Assembly: GCA_016584495.1 (NCBI GenBank)
Contig: WAID01000009.1
Coordinates: forward strand, 1,612,001-1,676,000
DNA from: Celoporthe dispersa
Taxonomy: Eukaryota; Ascomycota; Sordariomycetes; Diaporthales; Cryphonectriaceae
Direction of reading: 5' to 3'
DNA length: 64,000 nucleotides
Shown here piece after piece: positions 58,037 to 64,000 of this stretch (positions within the stretch are counted from its first letter, which is position 1; every line of letters begins with the position of its first letter). The notes beneath the pieces are model-generated. The model was given only the letters and a program-made list of their open reading frames with translations. It did no database searches and was not told the origin of the DNA. A program made the position numbers and the translations under genes.

Positions 58037-59221
58037 ATGGCGCCCAGGCTACCGACACGGTGCTGGGCACCAATACACCGCCAGTCAACAACAGCATCAA
58101 CAGCATCAATATCATCCCCCTCCTCAGTCCTCCTGGCCGGCGCCATACAGGCACCACATCCGACCTCCCTCGCCACCCGCCCGTCCTTCCCCCTCGCCCT
58201 CCTCCCTGGCACCAGCCTCACGGGCACCCAGCAGACCCGCGGCAAGAAGTACGGCTGGACCACGCTCGACGAGCGCGCCCGCACCCTCCAGCTCAAGTAC
58301 AACGCGCGCACGCCCGAGCTGCCCGCGCTGACGACGACCCCCGAGGCGGCCCAGAGGCGCAAGGAGCGGTCGACACCCCTGCGCACGGGCGTGCTGGCGA
58401 CCAAGAAGGGCATGACGGGCTACTACACGCGCAACGGCAAGCGGTTCCCGTGCACGGTGCTGCAGATGGACCAGTGCCAGGTGGTGGCGCACAAGACGGC
58501 CGAGCGGCACGGGTACTGCGCCGTGCAGGTGGGCTGCGGCGAGAGGCGGGCCGACAACGTGACGGCGCCCCAGCTGGGGTACTACGAGGCCAAGGGGGTG
58601 CCGCCCAAGGAGCACCTGGTCGAGTTCCAGGTGCGCGGCGAGCAAGGGCTGGCGCCGGCCGTGGGCGTGCAGCTGCTGCCGGACTGGTTCCACAAGGGCC
58701 AGTGGGTCGACGTGCGCGCCAACTCGCGCGGCATGGGCTTCGAGGGCGGCATGAAGAGGCACGGGTTCTCCGGCCAGGAGGCCAGCCACGGCAACTCCAA
58801 GAACCACAGGACCATCGGCTCCGCGGGTGCGTCGCAGGGTGCCGGCTCCAGGGTGCTGCCGGGAAAGAAGATGCCCGGGCGCATGGGCAACGAGAGGGTG
58901 ACGGTGCAGAACCTGGCGGTGCTGCGGGTGGACAACGAGCTTGGCATCATCGTGGTCAAGGGGTGCGTGGCCGGGCCCAAGGGCGCACTGGTGCAGATCC
59001 AGGACGCGGTCAAGAAGCCGCCCCCGCCGCAGGAGTTTATCGACAAGATGAACAAGGCCCTGGCGGACCGGTTCCCGAATGCCGCGGCGGACCTGGAGGC
59101 GGCGAGGAAGACACACCTGCACCTCAAGCAGATGAGAAAGGAGCGCAGGATAGAGGAGGCGCTCAAGGGCGACCTGTGGGAGGGCAAGGGAATTCTAGCA
59201 GACCCGAGACCCGAGTTGTAA
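58037..59221 (+). CDS. Mitochondrial large ribosomal subunit protein uL3m (MRPL9 type)
   Basis: A single exon encodes 394 aa. The first ~70 residues are Ser/Thr/Arg-rich without acidic residues, as expected of a mitochondrial targeting sequence. The uL3 fold follows: TGVLATKKGMTGYYTRNGKRFPCTVLQ in two blocks, CQVVAHKT, FQVRGEQGL, VDVRANSRGMGFEGGMKRHGFSG, ASHGNSKNHRTIGSAGASQG and KMPGRMGNERVTVQNL. These are the rRNA-binding loops near the peptidyl-transferase centre. The C-terminal helix (KTHLHLKQMRKERR) is typical of the fungal mitochondrial protein. The first in-frame ATG with a targeting-like N-terminus (58037) is taken as start. The gene shows no frameshift, in contrast to several neighbours. 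Confidence 0.94.
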   Translation: MAPRLPTRCWAPIHRQSTTASTASISSPSSVLLAGAIQAPHPTSLATRPSFPLALLPGTSLTGTQQTRGKKYGWTTLDERARTLQLKYNARTPELPALTTTPEAAQRRKERSTPLRTGVLATKKGMTGYYTRNGKRFPCTVLQMDQCQVVAHKTAERHGYCAVQVGCGERRADNVTAPQLGYYEAKGVPPKEHLVEFQVRGEQGLAPAVGVQLLPDWFHKGQWVDVRANSRGMGFEGGMKRHGFSGQEASHGNSKNHRTIGSAGASQGAGSRVLPGKKMPGRMGNERVTVQNLAVLRVDNELGIIVVKGCVAGPKGALVQIQDAVKKPPPPQEFIDKMNKALADRFPNAAADLEAARKTHLHLKQMRKERRIEEALKGDLWEGKGILADPRPEL

Positions 59222-59479
59222 CCAGAGTTGGAAATATATATATATCACGTCAATTATGTTTTTTGATTATTTTATATCATACAAGGAAAGGTCTATGATG
59301 AGGCCTGCTACCGGCGTCATATCTCCCTAGCCACCCGGGCATGAGGGACAAGAATCAGTCCACCCCACCCCCCACCCCCCTCTTGCAGTTCAGTCGTGAC
59401 AATCCGTACAAGGTCGCATTCGTTTCCTTTCCCTTTCCCTCTCTTTCTTCTCCCCCATAACCCAGACCTGGACCTTCTT

Positions 59480-60214
59480 CTACCTCGTGTTCATCTGCTG
59501 CCTGAAGCCTCTGGTGGCATTCCCGTCCTCCTCGTCGTCATCCAGCACGTCCGCAAGCTGAATCGCCCTGAACGGGTCGCCCTCGTCCAGCAGGTCGATC
59601 TTCTGCCCATCCGTGGTCTCCAGGCTCCACTCGGTCGTCTCGAACATGCCCTTCGGGGTCGGCCGGAAGCTGGCAAAGCGCATGACGCCCGTGTTCCTGG
59701 TGCCCTTGACGCTGAAGGAGATGCTGATGCGGCCGTGCATCTGGTTCATCTCGCCGCTGATCCAGGGGATCTGGTCCCTAAAGTAGATCTCGTCGCCCAG
59801 ATACTCGCGCGCCTGTGCGTTGGTGCGCAGGGCGTAGAGGGTAGACGACACGACGGGGGACGACATCTTCTGGTAGTTGAAGATGGCGATGCTGGAGGCG
59901 GCGACGAGCGCGAGGAAGATGGGCATGGTGCGCGACCAGCGGAAGCGGTTGGCCTCGACATCTGGAGGAGAGGGGGGAGGGGGCATCCACCGTGGTTAGT
60001 GTATCCTGCCGGGAGGGTATAAGGAAGAGAGAGGGGGCTTGGCCGGGCTCGGCTCACCTGGGAGCTCGCGATCAGGCCTCCTCTCCATCAGAGGGCCATC
60101 GCCAGGTTTGGGCGCCGCGATGAGCGAGCGCCTCTGAAGTAGGGCTCGTCCTGAGCCGGGTGATCTCAGTGCCTGGAGGAGCGGCCTCCTACATGTTATC
60201 CTCCGTGATAACAT
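59480..60214 (-). CDS. coa1: Cytochrome c oxidase assembly factor Coa1
   Basis: Two minus-strand exons (60214-60058 and 59961-59480, GTGAGC...TCCAG) give 212 aa. Coa1 sits in the inner mitochondrial membrane and works with Mss51, Cox14 and Shy1 in Cox1 maturation. The N-terminus is Arg-rich and cleavable (MLSRRITCRRPLLQALRS). The splice yields RELPDVEANRFRWSR, the conserved pre-membrane segment. One transmembrane helix follows (MPIFLALVAASSIAIFNY) and then the family domain: STLYALRTN, EYLGDEIYFRDQIPWISGEMNQMHGRI in two blocks, and FSVKGTRNTGVMRF. An acidic tail ends the protein. It is convergent with the L3 gene and divergent from the membrane-protein gene at 60678. Confidence 0.9.
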
Positions 60215-60677
60215 CTTTGGAGACGACGACTGGTGTGGGAGAGCGGGGTGGAAGAAAAGATCGTGAAGACGTTCGAGGGTCCTTCTGGAGGTCGATCGTC
60301 CCACTGCCGGCTGCCAACTGTGGACTACTTGCTTGCCGCAGCTGCAGCCAATCCACGGCACTAAAGACAGGGGTTGCAGGCGGCGCCCTCCCCCCCCCCC
60401 TCCACCCCCTGGCCCCCTGCTGCTGCTGCTGCTGCTGCTGCTGCGCTGTGCCCCTCTGTCTGAGACGACGTCACCCAAAATACAGGCCGGAAACTTTATG
60501 AACAACAACACGCTCATGTGCTCGTCGTGCTGTATCTTGGCCTCCATACTTGCCAGTTCTCCCGGAACTCTCTGAAACAGTCACCCGCTTTACTCCCACC
60601 ACTACTACCCGGGAGTCGGCTTTCTGCAAGAACAGAGCTCGCAGGCATTATTCTCCCGCTGTGTACAAGCTGCAGGT
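60215..60677. promoter_or_regulatory. Divergent promoter of coa1 and the membrane-protein gene
   Basis: These 463 bases contain a C11 run at about 60390-60400 and a nine-unit CTG repeat at about 60418-60444. Both genes start outward from here; no specific binding site is claimed. Confidence 0.45.
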
Positions 60678-60790
60678 ATGGACCTCAGTCAGACGACCGC
60701 CCGTCTCCGGCGTACATTTCAATATCCCACAGACGACTCTTCGAACGGCGTGTCACCAGAAGCGCTTGACGAGGAAGGTTAGTAGCCCCC

Positions 60791-60821
<31 letters not shown>

Positions 60822-61524
60822 CTGCCTATTTCTAACACTAGAGTGCGCGCGTGAACAGAGCAAGAGAACCTCATCCAGTCCCTCGCCGAGCAGAACGCCA
60901 GCGCCAACCAGCTGTACCGGAACCTCCTCCTCGCACTCCCCATCCTGTCCTCCATCCCTTACGTCCTCTCCCTCTTCCAGCCCCCGGCCACCCTCCCCGC
61001 CCTGCTCGGTCTGACCTCCCTCGCCTCTACCTGCTTTCTCCTCCACAGCCTGCCCGTCACCGAGACGGGGATCGCGCCCTCGACGCGTGGGCACGATCAG
61101 GGAGAAGGCCGCGAGGGAGCGGGGAGGCGACCCAGACGACGATGACGATGAACAGACGGCCCCGGGTTCGGCCGGCCCCAGCGGGCTCGGCGCGCTGGAC
61201 CGGGTGCGGCGGCGGCGGCGGACGCACAGCCTGAGCTACGCCGGCCCCAGGAGCCCGCTGGAGAAATACCTGCCGCTGCTCAACATCGGGCTGTGCACGA
61301 TCCTCGTCCTGTCCGGCCTTCTTGCCAGCCGGAACAGAGGAGGAGGAGGAGGAGGCGGCGTGCAGGGTGGAAATGACTACCGGCAGACCCTGTACGGCCG
61401 GCTGGGGCTCGGCAACATCCCCGGGATCGTGTACGCCGCCGTGCTGGTTGCCAAGGTGGTCATGGCGGGCGTGGATCCGGAGAGGGAGCTTGGGGCGCTC
61501 AAGTATGCGTATAAGGGCGCATAG
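60678..61524 (+). CDS. Conserved fungal membrane protein of unknown function, apparent +1 frameshift
   Basis: Two exons (60678-60777 and 60859-61524) join in phase; one base removed near 61077-61079 gives 254 aa. The N-terminal segment (TTARLRRTFQYPTDD ... ALDEEEQENLIQSLAEQN) is cytosolic. Four hydrophobic helices are visible: LYRNLLLALPILSSIPYVLSL, LPALLGLTSLASTCFLL, YLPLLNIGLCTILVLSGLL and IPGIVYAAVLVAKVVM, with a charged loop rich in Asp and Arg between the second and third. The last residues (DPERELGALKYAYKGA) look conserved. I recognise this layout from unnamed Pezizomycotina proteins but know no function. The frame shift lies between TETGIA and the charged loop, where conservation is weak, so its exact site is uncertain (GGGG at 61067-61070 is an alternative). 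The intron holds a CA repeat at 60794-60821. Confidence 0.7.
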
Positions 61525-62498
61525 GGCCTGTGAGGCCGGCCGGTCTGAACGGTCTGGACGGTCTGGACGACCCTTTAAGCGGGATTCCGTCAACTCGCGG
61601 GGCGATGTTGCGCCCTCTTTTCCCCCTGGAGGGACGGGGCGAGTGTCTTCTGACTGCATTTCTCATGATACCATAGACAGTTACCAATCTATTGAATCAA
61701 TTTAGCGATCCCTTCAAGTTTCTGTCAGGATGTTCAGGTGATGGGGCGGAAGACAGGTGATGGGAGGAAAATTGTTAGTCGAAGCCATGAGTGTGTTTGT
61801 GTGTGTGTGTGTATTCAGTAGAAGGTCCATCTATCCTCGGTAATTTGGGTGATCTCTCTATATCTGTAACAGCGATCAATATATCTTGTTCATCGGAAGC
61901 CGCTTTAAGTGACACAACGTCAGACAAAGATGAAATCTCATGATGAAACGGTACAATCACCCCCCAAGAAAAGAAAACGGCAAGCGTGCTCGGCTCTGGG
62001 GTTTACACTGCCAACTGGGGATTGATGAAGGCTCGTTTGAGTACTAAATATGTTTAAGAGCACGAACAGATAAAAACTCCACTACTCACTCCTTATAGCA
62101 CTATGTTTGTAAGCTCATGCACGCTGGGTAGTCCTGAGCCATGAGCGCGTAACAGTCTCGTCTTACGGACATCACCATTTAACCTGGCACCATCGGTGAT
62201 GCAGAGACGAAAGTCTTGTCTGACTTGCAATCTTATTCTGCGTGGCCACCGAGGTTCCTTCCCAGCTGTCCAGTCCAACAGCATTCCAGGCCAGATACCT
62301 CGTGGCCAGCGTTCCTCGTATCAATCTGGGCTTGAGCATCTTCCAAGTCGCCAAAGATATCGGGACCACGTCGCGCTTGTTGTCGCCCGAGCAAATGACC
62401 AGTGTTCACCATCAAGTTTCCCTCGACAGGCTTTCCAGAGCAGAGAGGACACTACCACCACCACTTGTCTCTCCTGTGCCCTCGCCATTTTCTTCACC
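61525..62498. other. Convergent intergenic region between the membrane-protein gene and pho81
   Basis: The 974 bases contain a short TG repeat (about 61793-61811) and triplicated CGGTCTGGA-like units at about 61545-61570. Open frames lack coding signs. Confidence 0.4.
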
Positions 62499-64000
62499 TT
62501 ACATGTCTATGGTGTCATTGAACCGCAAGACACCTGTGTACTTGAAGACACCATCCACGCCGGTGGGAACCTTCTCGGGAGGGGGGATTCGTCAGCGGAC
62601 CAGTCTCGGATGATTTGTCGACCACAAGCGCAAGGCCTTGAGCCTTGATCGCATCGACAAGGGCGGGCACCAGTTTCTGTTATCACTTTGTGAGCAGGTC
62701 TTTTCTTATGAATCTGTGGAGAAAGGTGCATCTTGCTGCACGCAGCACTTACCAAGAGCCGCGAGGTAATCAGCAACCCCATGAAGTTGTTGTTCTGTGC
62801 CGTCCTCACCACCTCCTTGATCGAGCTGGACCTGCGCCCGTGATTCGCCGCCGCGGCGATCATCTGCGGCGGGGCCATCGAGACCTCCTCGCGACCCAGG
62901 TCGTTGCAGAGGAACACGGGGAAGTTGGGCTGCTTCCAGTTGAGGGCGGTGCACACGCTGGGGCTGTACGAGCTGAAGACCACCGACCGCACAGCTGCGG
63001 CACCGCCTAGCTGTTGGGTTTGTGCGCGCTGGACACGTGCATGGTCAAAGACGGTGGTCAGCACGGAGTCGACGAAGCGGTTGAGATCCCCGCTGTTGTA
63101 CACGGACGGGTCGATGGTCTGCTGCTGGTGGTGGTGGTGGTTGGGGATACTCTCGTCCATGGGGTAGATGAAATGCAGGTTCACATGTATGCCGGGTGGG
63201 AGGATCTCCAGTGCGTCTGCGAGGGTGACTCCGGCAGTCGCAAAGAGGCGGTGCAGTTCGTGCAGCTCGGTCTGGGGGCCGAGTTGGCCGGAGCCTAGGA
63301 TGCTCCTCGAGGCCGAGTTCCTCAGCATCTGCTCAAACTGTGCATAATTGAGCCACGAGACAGGCACCGCAACCCCTCCCATGCCTAGATCGACCGTGCG
63401 CGTAGGCCACAGGACGGGAACGCCATCTTTCGTCTGCTGTACATAGAGCCGTACGAAATCGCCGACAAGGCTGGAGCCGGTGACAAAACTGCTGATGTGT
63501 CGATCGAACTGTCTGGTTGCCTTCCAGTACGTCTCGAAATCCGTGATCTCGAGCGGCTTGCCCTGGAAGGGCTTGATGACCTGCGTATTGAAGCTGATCT
63601 GGCCTATGGCACGCAGCCGGGGGTCAAACAGGGGGAGACAGCAGCTACCAGAGCTCGTCAGAGATGCACGGAAGGTATTAGGCAAAGCAACCGTCTTTGC
63701 AATGATCTTGGCGCCATAGGTTGGGAAGACGTCAAAGTCTAACGTGAAGGATTCAAGGTTGTCGATCTGGAATGAAACAAGTCGGGTATCTTCTTGGAAG
63801 GGAAGTATGATGTTCTTGGGTATGAGGTCGGAAGCTTTGGAGGAGACAGTCAGGCGGGCAGCCGGATATTTGCCATCGTGGAAGAAGACCAGTGGCTGCT
63901 CGCCATCTCCGCCGAAATTGATCTGGACAACCGTCTTGGTGTCTAGGAAGTTGTGCCCGTATCTACGCAGCGGAATGATGGGCGGTGGGAGTTCGAGATC
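62499..64000 (-). CDS. pho81: Pho81-type CDK inhibitor (SPX-ankyrin-GDPD protein), C-terminal part, apparent +1 frameshift
   Basis: The gene enters from the right edge, so only the last ~475 codons are present (exons 64000-62753 and 62676-62499, GTAAGT...AACAG). Pho81 (NUC-2 in Neurospora) inhibits the Pho85-Pho80 kinase under phosphate starvation. The segment includes PIIPLRRYGHNFLDTKTVVQI, LVFFHDGKYPAARLTVSS, LPPGIHVNLHFIYP and SVVFSSYSPSVCTALNWKQPNFPVFLCNDLGRE. KEVVRTAQNNNFMGLLITSRLL follows; this is the glycerophosphodiesterase-like C-terminal domain. The SPX and ankyrin parts would lie beyond base 64000. In the last exon the frame breaks in the six-G run at 62581-62586; removing one G gives TNPPPEKVPTGVDGVF and the typical ending LRFNDTIDM at 62499. 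Confidence 0.9.

Noticed and set aside
58124..59122. 332-codon minus-strand open frame over the mitochondrial L3 gene
   Set aside because: It is an antisense shadow of a well-supported coding sequence.
58060..59298. 412-codon open frame overlapping the mitochondrial L3 gene
   Set aside because: It is the +2 frame of a conserved GC-rich gene and shows no homology.
1..64000. Programmed +1 ribosomal frameshifting as the cause of the repeated breaks
   Set aside because: The sites share no common slippery codon or following stop and lie in unrelated housekeeping genes.
1..64000. tRNA, rRNA or CRISPR arrays
   Set aside because: No cloverleaf-like B-box context, rRNA-like sequence or regularly spaced repeats were seen on either strand.

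Overview
The window is nuclear DNA of a filamentous ascomycete (Pezizomycotina, most likely Sordariomycetes). Genes are GC-rich and carry short GT-AG introns with CTGAC-type branch sites. They lie on both strands without operons, separated by 0.2-3 kb of CT-rich or homopolymer-rich DNA. The gene set is fungal: a trihydroxynaphthalene reductase, a Pho80/Pho81 pair, a PMT2 mannosyltransferase, a HET-domain relic and a heme-thiolate peroxidase. No complete transposon, rRNA, tRNA or CRISPR array was recognised.

Left part (1-20 kb): the 3' part of BUD6, a melanin-pathway SDR reductase, a DUF1643 protein (a mainly bacterial family), a candidate MITE with transition-riddled terminal inverted repeats, a Gal80-like Gfo/Idh/MocA protein, a Cys-rich protein of unknown function, a secreted single-pass membrane protein, and a full-length ABCC (MRP-type) transporter after 3 kb of apparently empty DNA.

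Middle (20-46 kb): a large SLIP-GC-like GTPase, a secreted prolyl 4-hydroxylase divergent from a PDI-like protein, a tiny secreted repeat protein, a Pho80/PREG-type cyclin, a Pns1-like CTL transporter, a Rab4-like GTPase, Pmt2, a decayed HET gene and a peroxygenase-type heme peroxidase.

Right part (46-64 kb) is dense housekeeping: a CHY/RING E3 ligase (Pirh2 type), MZT1, SPC25, RRN6, a PITH-domain protein, a CCDC25/Jlp2 homologue, mitochondrial ribosomal protein L3, COA1, a conserved membrane protein and the 3' part of PHO81. MZT1 and SPC25 both serve the mitotic spindle. Pho80-type cyclin and Pho81 are the regulatory arm of the phosphate CDK and lie about 31 kb apart here.

The strongest window-wide signal is that ten otherwise well-conserved genes need a single base removed to restore their reading frame, at eleven places, usually inside a short homopolymer. 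Two more genes lack one base next to a splice donor. This pattern looks like consensus homopolymer error rather than biology, but it breaks automated gene models throughout. I saw no clear new multi-gene system. The best leads for novelty are the DUF1643 gene, the MITE, the PDI-like protein with a CPC motif, and the Cys-rich orphan.
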